Of a stretch of 64,000 nt of DNA, positions 48,795-60,100 are shown piece after piece; within the stretch, counting starts at the first letter, position 1; each line of letters starts with the position of its first letter. A program made the translations under genes and the position numbers. This DNA comes from Cheiracanthium punctorium (lineage: Eukaryota > Arthropoda > Arachnida > Araneae > Cheiracanthiidae): NCBI GenBank assembly GCA_038373885.1, contig JAWZYV010014451.1, positions 1,054,001 to 1,118,000 of the forward strand, in the 5' to 3' direction. The notes below the pieces were generated by a model. It was given only the letters and a program-made list of their open reading frames with translations. It searched no databases and was not told the DNA's origin.

Positions 48795-49441
48795 ACGGCA
48801 TGGAAAAACTGGCCACAGTAGACTCGCCGCTTTTCAAAATGAGTTGCAGACGCGTTAATATGATCGTGCATGCTAGCCTACGATGAGATGCATCGAAAAA
48901 TTTTTTTAAATTCAATTTAGAGGTAGTCAAAAGCGGTTTTTTTGTCGAAATTTGGCCCCCAAAATTTTTCGGGATCACATTACTTCCTTATACTACGTAC
49001 AAGGAAGTAAAAACGTAATAATTTGATGTAGAAGCCACAAAATTTTAACTACAAATTACACCGATATATACGGCGATACGGATCTAAGAAAATCCTCATT
49101 TATCACCCAAAACTGACCCGTTTGGGCTGCAATCTCTTGCAAAGGTATCATTTCACCATTACTTTTTCGAAAAACGATGACAGATGACGTTATATTGCCC
49201 TTGTAAAACATTTGTTGCCACTCAACAACAGTTGGATGATCGAACGTGGAGTTCTCTTTCTGGCACCCGTATTGCCACTTACAGCACCATTTATCGGTGC
49301 AGTTTTCAACTAAAATTTTGTGGCTACTGTATCAAATGTTTATGGTTTGTTTATTTGACATACCATTTGTTTCGTGCATCTATCTATCATTGTTTTTGAG
49401 TTATTCATTTTCAAAGTTAGGGTTTCTCCGTGGAACAGCTT

Positions 49442-50517
49442 GCATGTAACAATATTAATCGAGTATTAATTATTTAAAACAGAGCATAAACTAATATGGC
49501 TATCTTGATGTGAACTCGAAGGGCAAACACCTTTTTCGAAAGGGTGATATAGACATATTTGAAATTAAATTAATAAACAGCAAATAGATGGTAGAAATCA
49601 CAAACACAAACTTGGCAATCACAAACTCATAAAAATTCATTTAGACGGGAAAAGAGAATGTTAAAAGTGTACATTAATTTATTTTTTGTAAACGCGAATT
49701 TGTGACCAGGGAAAAAAATAGCAAATTTTGTTTGATTGTTCTCCGTCTTCCCCTACTGTGTAATTCGAACTTTTTTACTTACTTAACTTGTTTTCATTCA
49801 GGTTTTCGTTAATACGTTACTCCATGGTTTCGTTCAAAGTAAACTGAGCAGCAACATAGTTCCAATAAGTGAATATATTGATATATATACCTATTTTTTA
49901 AGTAAATAAAGTAACCAGAGTCTCTCACCCACCCCCTCTCTTTCACTCTCTCTCTCTCTGTTATTTATTTTTTTTTTTTCATTGTTATCCACCGATTAAC
50001 CTAATAAAACAAATTATTTTAAATTTAATTCATATTCTCCTAGAGGAAACCAAGGCAAGATTTCATTTCTTTGGCTTTTTTTTTATCTGCTTGTTAGTCT
50101 TTGATTTAGGGAATTTAAGACAAAGAAATCCTGTTTTGATTTTCTCTTGACAGTCGGCTTGCGTGTTTGCTATCTCCCGCCTACGAAGTGAGTTTTATTC
50201 CACAAGTCAATCCGAGAATTTATTTCAGAGGCTACGTTACTATGTTAATTCTGATAATGCCTACTAACTCAGATTTTACAATCGAAGATTTCATCTTTGA
50301 TTGACATTTACCTGAAGTTGCTCTTTATGATGCTGCTTTTAAAATATGGGAAAAAATAATTTGAACTACAACTACGAATTTAATGCTTTAATCGTGTATT
50401 AATATCATGGGTGTAGCTATAGCTTTCACATGGGAAGGTTCCAAATATGAACGGGGGTGGTATCTATTCTTACAATAAAATTTGATTGAATGAACGTACA
50501 CTTCCTTTGCTCATAGA
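49442..50517. other. AT-rich intergenic DNA
   Basis: A pyrimidine-rich (CT)n tract lies at 49927-49960. A worn repeat-like patch, gggtgtagctatagc...gggggtgg, occurs at 50410-50460. No gene. Confidence 0.4.
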
Positions 50518-50595
50518 CATTTCCTCCGCTATTTCTCGAGTGACGATTCGTCGAATCCTTCTGAAGAGACCATCATGAAATAGCGGAGGAAATGT
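50518..50595. repeat. 19 bp perfect inverted repeat (hairpin)
   Basis: acatttcctccgctatttc (50518-50536) and gaaatagcggaggaaatgt (50577-50595) are perfect reverse complements around a 40 base loop. This is far beyond chance for a pair this close. It could be an element terminus pair or a structured transcript. Confidence 0.85.
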
Positions 50596-51927
50596 GCACA
50601 CAATGCTGCATGAAAGCTTGTCCTTTTCCCCGGAGCTTCTCACCCACGTTATCCATCATCTCGTTGATCTCTGGGACACTTGTTTCAACCTACAATGTGA
50701 CATTGTCTAGCCTATCTTAAGCCTTAGTAGAAGATGTTAATTGAATTATAAAATTTGGAATACTCAGGAAAACATTTATAGTTAGCAAAATAATTCATTT
50801 TTTATATTTCAAAAGCATGAACACACACTTTTAACTATTGCTATCTACCCGTCAACGGAAAAATTCAACGATCATTCCATGTAAAATAATAATTTGAATA
50901 GTTACATGAAAAAATTAAAAACTCTTTTAAACAGTACAGAAATTTTAAATAAATACAGAGTAAACACCTTCTCCTTCTCATCTACTTACACAAGAGTATT
51001 TAATCTTTCCTCAAATTCTTCTTTATACCTTCATGTCAACACTGAAAGTATTCGGTATTCAAGTATCTGTTGAACAGGCCATTGTGAAATCTGATTATTT
51101 GCTTGTTTGCACGTCTGCAATTAAACTAATTAATTCTAGTCAGCCTCTAAGATTTTAAAAGCCTTGAGAGAAAATTTTAATCCTCGCATCTTTGAAACAA
51201 GGGCATCGCTTTTATGATGTGGTTTTGAATCTTCGCGTTGGCAGGTAAAGTCACGTCTTTTAGAGTTTTCTTTTTCTCGTAAGAAAATATTGTAATATCT
51301 AATCCAAAACTTTCCTAAAACTGACTGTGCACTAATCCTACTTTAAATAATAAGGGATATGGGTTACCATGGTCACAAAGTTCTCGCTCAAAAGTCCCGT
51401 CTTGATGGTGTTTTGTGGTAAATTTTGCGATGCTTGCTTTCATAATAGGTGAAAACCTTCTTAGTATTATTTTTTCAGTCTTCTTAGCAACTTCACCAGA
51501 GGTATAGGTTATCAATGTAGCTAATATTTTGCATCAATATTAAAATTTAACTTCTACATAAAAAGTTCAATAATTACTTTTTATGAGTATATACTAGCAT
51601 TCGTAGAGACGATAAACAATCTGTTAGATAAATCATCAAACTTTTAATTTTACAAATAAAGGTTAGAGAGTCAACTATACAATGGTTGCAATATTAGAAT
51701 ATTACACCTATAACCATTCAAACGCACTATTTTGCATATTAATAGAATGACAATTGTTAAACTTATGTACGCTTTAATGTTAGTATATTTGGTGCTTCTG
51801 TCACAAAACCAGACTGATTGCAAATTGGATGACCAATCAAACAGCTAAGACACATTACAGAAAGGATATTAGAATAAATGCAAAAGAACAGTAAATTATT
51901 GCAGAAGTTAAACCATTGACTAAGATA
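50596..51927. other. AT-rich intergenic DNA
   Basis: No supported gene or repeat. The 66-codon minus opening at 51315-51515 has no recognisable motif. Confidence 0.4.
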
Positions 51928-52371
51928 CAGAGTGATTCGAAATTAGTTTTACAAACTTTTAGGAGGGGTAGGACACACCAAGATGGTTCAGAATCGCATA
52001 GGAATACGGGGTCGTAAACGTCTTCATCATGCACCTGTTAATAATCACTGTAGAAAAAGAGTTCAAGTAATAGTACACTTTCCGACCATGGATTTTAAAA
52101 AACTAATCCATCTTTCACCGATTGCACTTGATAAAAATTGTTAATTCAGATCTTTTTCTTTCATTACATTAATGAAACTGTCGGAGGAAAGCTAATTGCT
52201 TATGAAACTTGGTTAAGAAGTTAGACGCACACTTCAAAACTTCTTCCAAAGTGATTATTAACAGCTACATGAAGACGACATTTCCGACCCTGCATTGCTG
52301 CGTGTTTCGAAACCGTCTTGGTGTATCCTACCCCTCCTAAAAGTTTGTAAAACTAATTTAGAATCACCCTG
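51928..52371. mobile_element. Mariner-type MITE, 444 bp
   Basis: Begins cagagtgattcgaaattag and ends ctaatttagaatcaccctg, with terminal inverted repeats of about 65 bases (ttacaaacttttaggagggg and its partner) and TA on both sides (51926-51927, 52372-52373). The central region has a further inverted correspondence (gacgacattt... and the cttcatgcacctg area), so the repeats may be longer but worn. No transposase reading frame. Confidence 0.9.
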
Positions 52372-52699
52372 TATAACAGTTACGGACACTTGACCAGAGA
52401 AACGATTAATCAATAGTTAATTTTCAGATTTTTGTCCAGTAAAGATAGTTAAGTCTTTTTAAATAGTCCATAGCTCCTAAATTATATTTGATTTGTGGTG
52501 TTAATTTTGACTTGTACTTGATGATGCGACTAATAATGATCGATTTATTAGTTGCATGTGTTTGTATTTTGTGGTATGGCACGTCTACATGAAGCAGTAG
52601 CAAATATAGGCTTCCGTGTCGTGGAGAGGCGACCCAGTACCTTAAACCTTTATTGTTCTTAGAGTTAACATAAATGTTTCAAAAGAACTGTTTTTTAAT
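52372..52699. other. Intergenic DNA
   Basis: AT-rich. A small GC patch, gtcgtggagaggcgaccc (52619-52636), has no assigned role. Confidence 0.35.
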
Positions 52700-52952
52700 T
52701 AATGTTTTACATTATCGGAGGGAGCCCATGTCCCCTCAGTCCCCCATTATATACATTACAGTACAAAGGGCGTCTGTCTTCGAAAAGGGAGAGACTTATG
52801 AAGGGGTCCCTACGCGTATTTACGTTACACCTGGAGAAAACCGCCCAAAGCTCCAGACCGTTAGATCGACAGCCGCGTGGCCGGCCCGAACGTGAGACCT
52901 TCTGACTTTGGCCGTTTACCATATTCAGTGGGTTATACACTCGGCCATGATT
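52700..52952 (-). repeat. tRNA-derived SINE, copy 2
   Basis: On the minus strand the unit begins with atggccgagtgtataaccca (A-box-like) near 52948. It continues cactgaatatggtaaacgg, acgcggctgtcgatctaacg, gtctggagctttgggcggtt, ctccaggtgtaacgtaaata and cgcgtaggg. It is the best preserved head of the four copies. The overlapping ORFs on both strands are artefacts of GC content. Confidence 0.85.
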
Positions 52953-53419
52953 GGGGATATTCGTAAAATAATTGTTTAAAAATCTCTGTTATGTGCAACT
53001 AAGATTTCTTGAATAATGGATTTATTCTCCTAGAAAATTTATGCGTATATGTAACACTTGCATAATCTGTTTCCTGGTCGAATATTTAAAAAGGAAAATG
53101 CATACATTGATCCTACAAAATTGGCCAGAAAATTCCGAAATACCTTAATATTTTTGAATTCGTACATGTATTCCTTCCACTCGAAGTATTAATTAATATG
53201 TGAAATTATTATCATTATATGCTATTATTATTATTTTGAGTAGACATCCTGCTATTCAAAAGCGTGTAAGCTTAATAATTGTCGTTCGATTAACATGATG
53301 AAGGGTGAGTTTCAACAAATAAAGACTACCTTCCTAATACTGTAAAAATCCAATAGTTTGCGATGAGAATGTTTTAGAGACCATGAAATACTGAATAATG
53401 TAGACCATGGAATACTGAA
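52953..53419. other. AT-rich intergenic DNA
   Basis: Separates two oppositely oriented SINE copies. No gene. A short direct repeat, accatg(a/g)aatactgaat, lies at 53380-53420. Confidence 0.4.
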
Positions 53420-53640
53420 TCACTATTGCTGAGTGGATTACATACTGAGAACAGTAGATGACTAACGTGTGAAGGCCTTTCTTTCGGGCTTACTGCACGG
53501 TTCTCGATCGAGCGGTCTGGAGTTTTTGGCGGTTTTCTCCTCGTGTAACGTAAATACGCGTTGAAAACCCTCTAAAAGCCCCCCCCAAGACATCCCTCAT
53601 GTTGGCAGATGCCCCCCGTGCAGGCTTGCCATACTACAAA
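53420..53640 (+). repeat. tRNA-derived SINE, copy 3
   Basis: Plus strand: attgctgagtggattaca is the worn A-box head, followed by actgagaacagtagatgac, the B-box region, gatcgagcggtctggagttt, ttggcggttttctcctcgtg, taacgtaaatacgcgttg and a C-rich tail ending in gcaggcttgccata. Collinear with copies 2 and 4. Confidence 0.83.
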
Positions 53641-53724
53641 CACTATCATCATGGGATTCCCACAATACGTATTTATGTATATACGTATGTGTATGTTATA
53701 TGTATATATATATATATATATGTG

Positions 53725-53796
53725 CGTGTGAACATAAACAGAACATATACATGCGTGTTTATATACGTATTTATACGTTCTGTTTATGTTCACACG
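53725..53796. repeat. 20 bp perfect inverted repeat (hairpin)
   Basis: cgtgtgaacataaacagaac (53725-53744) and its exact reverse complement (53777-53796) enclose a 32 base AT-rich loop. It sits just right of a (TA)n tract (53702-53722). Confidence 0.85.
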
Positions 53797-53824
53797 TACC
53801 TACTACTTTATCTTTTCATTCTGG

Positions 53825-53969
53825 ACAGGCGCGTAGCCAGGAAAATTTTTCGGGGGAGGGGGGGGGGATATGAACTTATATGTGTATAAATAGACGGAAT
53901 TTCATCACTAATCCAAAAATTTCGGGAGGGGGGGGATATATCCCGATATCCCCCCCGTCTACGCCCCTG
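53825..53969. mobile_element. hAT-like MITE (cagtggcgtagcc family), copy 3
   Basis: The left end is caggcgcgtagccagg and the right end gtctacgcccctg, with several G and C runs (gggggagggg and ggaggggggg, then cccccc) as in the other copies. Flanks attctgga and gttttgga agree at six of eight positions, a possible worn target duplication. Confidence 0.65.
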
Positions 53970-54310
53970 GTTTTGGAACATACGTCACCCCCAGCGGTAT
54001 AGTGATAGTTTCACTATAATTAGTATATTTTTCGCAATAAGAGTATGAATTCCGCAATTTTTCACTAGTATTTGGCTGTGCCGTTTGAACGAAATTTGAC
54101 TAAGCGCAAAGCCTTTGTCCATCATTCAAAGGAACTATATCATCATGATTTTCGTTACATTGACATGAGTATACAATCTGGATGGTTGGTGGTAATTTAA
54201 TCACCATTTTGAGTCTGGAATCTGGAACTATATTTATTTTCATATCCTGAAATAACATTAATCAATTTTTTAAAGAAAGAATCCAAGTGCATCTGTACAT
54301 AAACTCGTGT
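53970..54310. other. AT-rich intergenic DNA
   Basis: Nothing recognisable between the hAT-like MITE and SINE copy 4. Confidence 0.4.
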
Positions 54311-54530
54311 CACCATGGCCGAGTGGATGAGACACTGAATATGATAGATAGCTGAAGTGTGAAATTCCAGGGTTCTTGCCTACCGCGCGGCTAACAATCT
54401 AACGGTCTGGAGTCTTGGGAAGCGTTTCTCCAGATGTAATGTAAATACGCGCTAGAACCATTTTAAGTGTCCTCCTTACAAAGCAACCTCCCCCTGTGCA
54501 GATACTCCTCGTGCTGGTATGCCATAAACA
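54311..54530 (+). repeat. tRNA-derived SINE, copy 4
   Basis: Starts caccatggccgagtggatga, a Leu/Ser-tRNA-like A box, then gacactgaatatgatagatag, a B-box-like gggttcttgcc, taccgcgcggctaacaatct, aacggtctggagtcttggga, ctccagatgtaatgtaaata and cgcgctagaacc. It ends in a C-rich segment and gctggtatgccataaac. Most complete 3' end of the four copies. Confidence 0.87.
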
Positions 54531-56835
54531 TGATTTACTAAACATAAATTAAAAATCATGAAACTATTTCAATTACTCAAAATTGTTTCTCAATGACCGC
54601 TATAATATTTTCGTATAAAAATATCCATGTAAGGAAATATTAAAGTCATGACTTATGATTTATAGTAGTTCTAATGTTTAGCAAAAATTACACATTTCTT
54701 AAAGACTTATATTTTCTTTTTTAATACTTGAAAACTCGCTGTAAGCGCATTTAATTTTAGTAAGAGGAACTGATTATCAGTACGCCTCGGCAAATTTATG
54801 AAAAGGTATTCAGAAATTATTTTAAATTTATTCCTATTTCAAATATTCATGTTCTTTTAAGAGAAATTTTCTTTCCCAAAATTTCAAACCGTTCTATAAA
54901 ACATGAAGAATCATTAAAAGTGAAATATTCCTTTTCTTAAATAACTCCCAGTTAACTTATTCGGCTTCTGACTTTCTTACGAAAAAAGTGCCTTGATATA
55001 TGAAGAGGCATGAAACGTAAAGAACTATACGTTCTTTTTGAAAGATTTGAAAAAAAAAAAATATATATATATATATATATGCAACATTTTTTTTCATTTA
55101 AGTTCGAGAATTTTTAACTTTAAAATATTCTCCTTTTTTTTCTATTTAAGAATGGGCTTTACGGGAATACTACTGTAACTAATGTGTATCATTAAATGGT
55201 TTCAAAAGGGAAAAAATCACATTGCACGATTTAAGAATGTTATATTTTTAGCTTCCTTGCTTTAGTATTTTCTAGCAATGTTGTGCTTAAACAGACAGTA
55301 TTAGAAATTTAAGGAATGAATTTTAAAATACAATGAAAATTAATCAAGGATTTTGGGCAATAAAATGCTCTTTTTTTTTAAGAAAGAGAACATGGAGAAT
55401 TTCAAACTTTACGATAGCTAACTTTATAGCATTCAATACTTACTGTTGTTCAGGAAGTGACGTAAGATAACGGGTTGTTGCTCGAAGAACCAAGAATATT
55501 TTCAACTTTTTTTTCGTTCCGTTTAAATATTGCTTTTATTCTTGCAGCTTCCTCGTGTACAAAATAGGCAGAGAAGTATCCGCATTAACATTACTAGTGT
55601 CTATCTAGGGAATGCAATCGAGATCCTGCGGGAAAAGAGATCCTGCTGGATTCCGCAGAAATGTTTCCAGGACTAGGCTCGATAGATTAACATCGGAATC
55701 CCGCTGAATTGAAACTGAAAAATAAATTATTTTTATTACAATTTCACACCGCTTTCCCTATCATCAATTGGCCAAAAAATTTGCATATTTATATGTATCT
55801 TATTTGACAATACATGAATCAAAAATTGCAAGTTTTAATTTAATTTAAAATTTTTCAAAAATTATCTTTCAATGGGAATCTGGATTCAATATTGCAATCT
55901 AAATTTTTCGGTAACTTCCCAATCTCCAAATGAACTTAAATATGTGATAGAAATTTATCGGTCAGAAAACAATCACGAATAAATCATAAGAAGCTTTCAG
56001 TTTACGATTTAATTTCTTTATATAATTCAAGCTTTTAATTATTTTGCTAAAAATAAATCAAGACTGAAACGAATCATCGGGCTCGTTCGATTTCTTTACG
56101 TTTAATTTTTTTTTCAACAACTAAAAAAATAACGGTAAATATGTTAATGTACCTATAAATTCTGTATTTTTGTAAATAATTAAACTTCAAATTAAAATCT
56201 ATTTCCTTTTATTTAATAAGGAAAGACATTTTAATTCAGAGAGCTGATAACTCTCTGTTGTCAGCTGTCAAATTAATTCTAAGCTTGAGAAAATACTCAT
56301 CTGAAGACGTTTGTCAAAAAATGTTCCTGTGAAATCCAGCATTGCAGCCCGATCAATAAGTCTTAATCCCGCAATCCCGCGAAACCAAAAATAGTGAGGG
56401 ACTGCATCCTCAAATCACCAGCGCTTTAGAAAATGGTGATGTAAACGAAGAAAAGATGATGAAGAATAATTAGAGGCATCCATACCTAAGAGGAAGGGGG
56501 GTCATAGTCCCCACCCCCTTTTAGCTCCAAATTTTTATGATTTACTTACTGGTATGACGCAGAAATGCTTCAGCATTAAATGTTGTGTCTTTCTGTGGCC
56601 CTGGTTTCTTTCACGTTTAAGAACGACTTCTATTTATTGATTCTGGTTGCATGGGACATGCATCTGTTTACTCGAACGTCCTCGGAGCAAACGCAAATAT
56701 ACTTTCAAAAGCTGAATCACCTGGCTCCTGTTTCAGCTGATTTACTTTTTTAGCTAACTACACTAAACTGACTTATGAACGATTATCAACCGGCTTCGGT
56801 CTAAAACTTGGGAGTTTGGGAATGCCTGAAATTAA
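54531..56835. other. Mostly AT-rich intergenic DNA
   Basis: A (TA) tract lies at about 55061-55080. 55605-55720 and 56340-56400 contain directly oriented agggaatgcaatcgag / agggactgcatcct and several cccgc/gcggg motifs, which may be worn pieces of an unclassified element. 56460-56525 holds a G-run and C-run pair (ggaaggggggtc...ccccacccc) resembling one end of a hAT-like MITE. No gene. Confidence 0.4.
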
Positions 56836-57111
56836 CCCATTTATGCCTAGTGTCCCTTTTTTGGGACGGCATTTTCGCTATTAGTCGAAAACGTTATTTA
56901 TTTTTCCTAGCCTTTATTCATGAATATTGAGCCTCAACTCTACAAAATATTTTAACATGACCAAGTAGGATGTTGATATTTCGATTTTTATGCATAATGA
57001 TTTTAAAAGAAATCATCCCTTGTTCAAGAAATTGACATCAGAAATTCATCTATTATTTCTGTTATCAGTAAAAATCGAAGAAAGTCGCAAAAATATCCAG
57101 GCACGAATGGG
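56836..57111. mobile_element. piggyBac-type MITE, 276 bp
   Basis: Flanked by TTAA on both sides (56832-56835, 57112-57115). The ends are cccatttatgcct and aggcacgaatggg, terminal inverted repeats of 13 bases with two mismatches. Just inside the left end lies gtcccttttttgggac, a subterminal palindrome comparable to the gtcctat..agaggac motifs of the full piggyBac at 39836-42205. It contains no ORF. Confidence 0.9.
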
Positions 57112-60100
57112 TTAAGTCTACAACAAAAAATACAACAACATAGGCAAAATTCGTAAACGCCAAACGAGTTATACTCGTGCAACGAGTTGCCATCTAAGAT
57201 GTTCGTACAGGAAACCGCGGGCATTAAGTTTATAAACTAGAGCGTTCGTATACAAAACTGAGTGCGGTTAGTTTCAAACTAACTTTAAGTAAACTGAGCA
57301 CAGAGCAGGTTTATCCAGTTGTTGAGAAGATACACTTGCTGCCCAGTATTGTTGTTTTGAAATGGCCTCCGTTGTTATGGAAAAGTATGTTGTTATGAAA
57401 AGTATTTTATGTTTGCTGAAGCTATATTTTTTCGAGGAGGAAATTCATGCATACGTTAGAAACTGCAACGAAGGTACATAATTTTTCATATGTAATCATT
57501 TTCTTGTATTTTTCATTTCAGTAAATTCAAAATGCATGTTTTAGTGTTGATATTGAAATTGATTTAAACCGTTATTAGTGAAATTTGAACTTCTCTTGCT
57601 AAGTACATTTGAAAAAATGAAGTTTAAGTTGAAATTTCTAAATTTTAATCGGTGCACTTCAATTATGGCCACTCTTTATTTTTAAAATCATTTTGATTTT
57701 ATATTGAGTATCTACTAAAATCTCTCCTCAGCAAACATAACTGCAGACGCGAATTGTAGACAAAAACGTTTACTAGACGACGAAACTAAATAAACTGAAG
57801 CTGTTCGTAAAGGCAAGAGAAACTGATAGCCACTGATAGCACTAAACACACTAGTTTTTCGTTTACAAGTGCACCAATAGTTCGCATATAACAACACTGC
57901 ATCTGATCTTTTTGTTGTCTATAATAAAAGAAAAATAGGTGAATGTCACGAAATGCCAGAAAAGGGCGAATGAAGAATGCAGCAAAGGAGATGTTACATA
58001 TTTTGTTTGCGTTCACTATGATTCAGACAGTGGCGTATTTTGTTTAAAAAAATACATAACAAAATCCGTCCTTTTTAAATTATTGAGTGACATTTTATAT
58101 CAAATCATCAAGTGTGGCATTTCTTTCTATAATCAGTTACTTTCTATAGTACTCTATTATTATCTTAACTAGTATTATTATGCCTTCTTAGTTTACAGTA
58201 GAAAACACACACTACGCAAAAAACAAATATTTATTATCTGTATTCTATCATTTGAAGTACTGTTGGAAAATTTACCTTTGTTGATTTTTGCTAAGCTAGA
58301 AAACTTGCCGCACATGCACACATTTTATAACGTAGGATTAACAAAATTTATCACTTGCACTCAAAAAGCATATTTAATTTTTAAAAAATGATTGTCCTAG
58401 TTTGTAGATAAAGGTATAGAAAATTTAATGCTATCCTTTTTACCTCGGAACAGATAAAAATATTAAATACAAAAACTAATTAAAAAACTTGGGATATTTG
58501 TCTTGGTTTCTCCTACGGCTATTGTTTGTATGTTTGTCATTATACGCAATTTTTAACGCATTTTTTCCAATATATTTAAAACCCTTTATATGCATATAAC
58601 ACCGGAAAACTACCGCAAAATCGCGTTCTGATTCAAGAAAAGTACTTAAGTACTTAATGCAGATTCACTATTTATTTCATTTCAAACAAGTAACAATGAA
58701 CTAATTACAAATGCTGAAAACTATCAAATTTATCAGTATATTTTTAGGAATATAGCTCACTTTTATTGACAATAGATTTTTTGAACTATAAATCTTTGAA
58801 ATGTCCACAAGTAACGTGATGTCATTTTACTTGGAGAAAGAGATTTAGTAGATGCATAAGTATTAATTCATCATTGCCTCTGATTAAATTTTCATATTCT
58901 CATCATTCAGGAATCAGTAACTTATTCCGATAACTTAGAAAAATCTTAATTTTATGCAAGGTTGAAAAAACGTTTTATGTTAGAAAAAATAAACTTTACA
59001 TATAATTTTCAACCATGTTTTACGCACTTCATAGTTAATTATCCATCATAACATTTCATCAAATATTATTCTGTGATTACTATTGCTTCTAGTTAATTTA
59101 AAGGGAACAGTGAGTAATAAACATTTAAATTATACAATTTAATAATGGATTAGTATGGAATCTATGATATGCATATTCTAAGAAAACAGTATTTAATTTT
59201 CATATGAAAAAGTAAATGAATCATGTGTGTAACCATGGATGATAATTTCCTGGCCTGCTTCTATTTTCTCTCAGGATTTATAGAAAAGTACAGAAACTGA
59301 CGATTTGAAAGTTATTTTTGAAGCTAACTTTATGTTTGCTAAAACTATATTACATAAACTTTTCACCCCAATTTTACACAGTTCTCAACCAATTATTCAT
59401 CAGAACATTCCATGGACTATTCTACTTCTGCATTTTACTTCTACCTCTGGTTCATTAAAATTGAACGATGAGCAGTCGCTTTAATTATAGTGACAGATTA
59501 CTTTTTACTGCTTGCGTCAAGGATCAAGATAATTAGCCCTTTAATTCTACTGCACAGAGTTATAGCAGCAGACTAGAAAGGAAGAGATAATATGTTTAAT
59601 TTGTAAATTTGTCCTGAAAGATTATTTAAAAATTTATTATGTAAAATTACACAGACGAGTAAAATCAGTTAATTTCCAAACATATAGCTAGTTTATTAAC
59701 TGCACTTCAGGTGCACGTCTAAGTAATTACTTTTTCAAAGAAATTCAAATGTCTTATTACAAGATTATTTTTTTTTGCAATAGTTAAATATATATATATA
59801 AAGTGTGAAACTTAAGTTAAGAGCAAACGAATTTATTTCACACAAAAATATAGCAGTGTACCTTTCTATAAACCTATATTATATGAAAATAGTTTAATAA
59901 ATTAAGGATGCATTTACAATCAATTCTCAATTCAGTTTTCTTATTAAAATCTACTGTACTAATTTCAAAACACTACTATAGAGGTCATTTTTAATTTCTA
60001 AAGGAGATTTCTTGTGCTTCAATAATTTAATGGTGGTTCACTACTGAAAGTGTTAAGCTATTCTCAAAAATATCATACTTAATTATTATATAGAGAAATC

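Larger units (their letters stand above)
47058..49007. mobile_element. 1,950 bp element with CTTCCTTG ends, carrying tandem arrays
   Basis: The left end cttccttgcacgt and the right end acgtacaaggaag are 13 base inverted repeats with one mismatch. TAA lies on both outer sides (47055-47057, 49008-49010), a possible 3 base target duplication. At the right end, including the flanking TAA, ttacttcctt and aaggaagtaa (48980-48989, 49001-49010) form a perfect 10 base-pair hairpin. The interior consists of a degenerate copy of the arrays (47150-47400), an 86-89 base array (47505-47766), worn single units and a 173 base array (48242-48760). No ORF of any transposase family is present. The target-size hint (TAA) would suit PIF/Harbinger, but this is weak. 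Confidence 0.7.
46940..49441. mobile_element. MITE with long inverted repeats, split by an insertion
   Basis: The left arm starts cactgtgtttcaagaagaac. The right arm, read in reverse complement from 49441, starts caagctgttccacggagaaa. Both continue with ...aatgaataactcaaaaac and c(a/g)cgaaacaa(g/a)tggt-type blocks. The left arm breaks off at 47057 and resumes at about 49011. There tttgatgtagaagccacaaaatttt matches the right-arm reverse complement tttgatacagtagccacaaaatttt. Without the 1.95 kb insert the element is about 550 bases. Its termini suggest a mariner-type MITE, but the ends are too worn to prove a TA duplication. Confidence 0.75.

Noticed and set aside
55605..56400. hAT element bounded by tagggaatgcaatc and gggactgcatcc
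   Set aside because: The two motifs are in direct rather than inverted orientation and no 8 base duplication was found.
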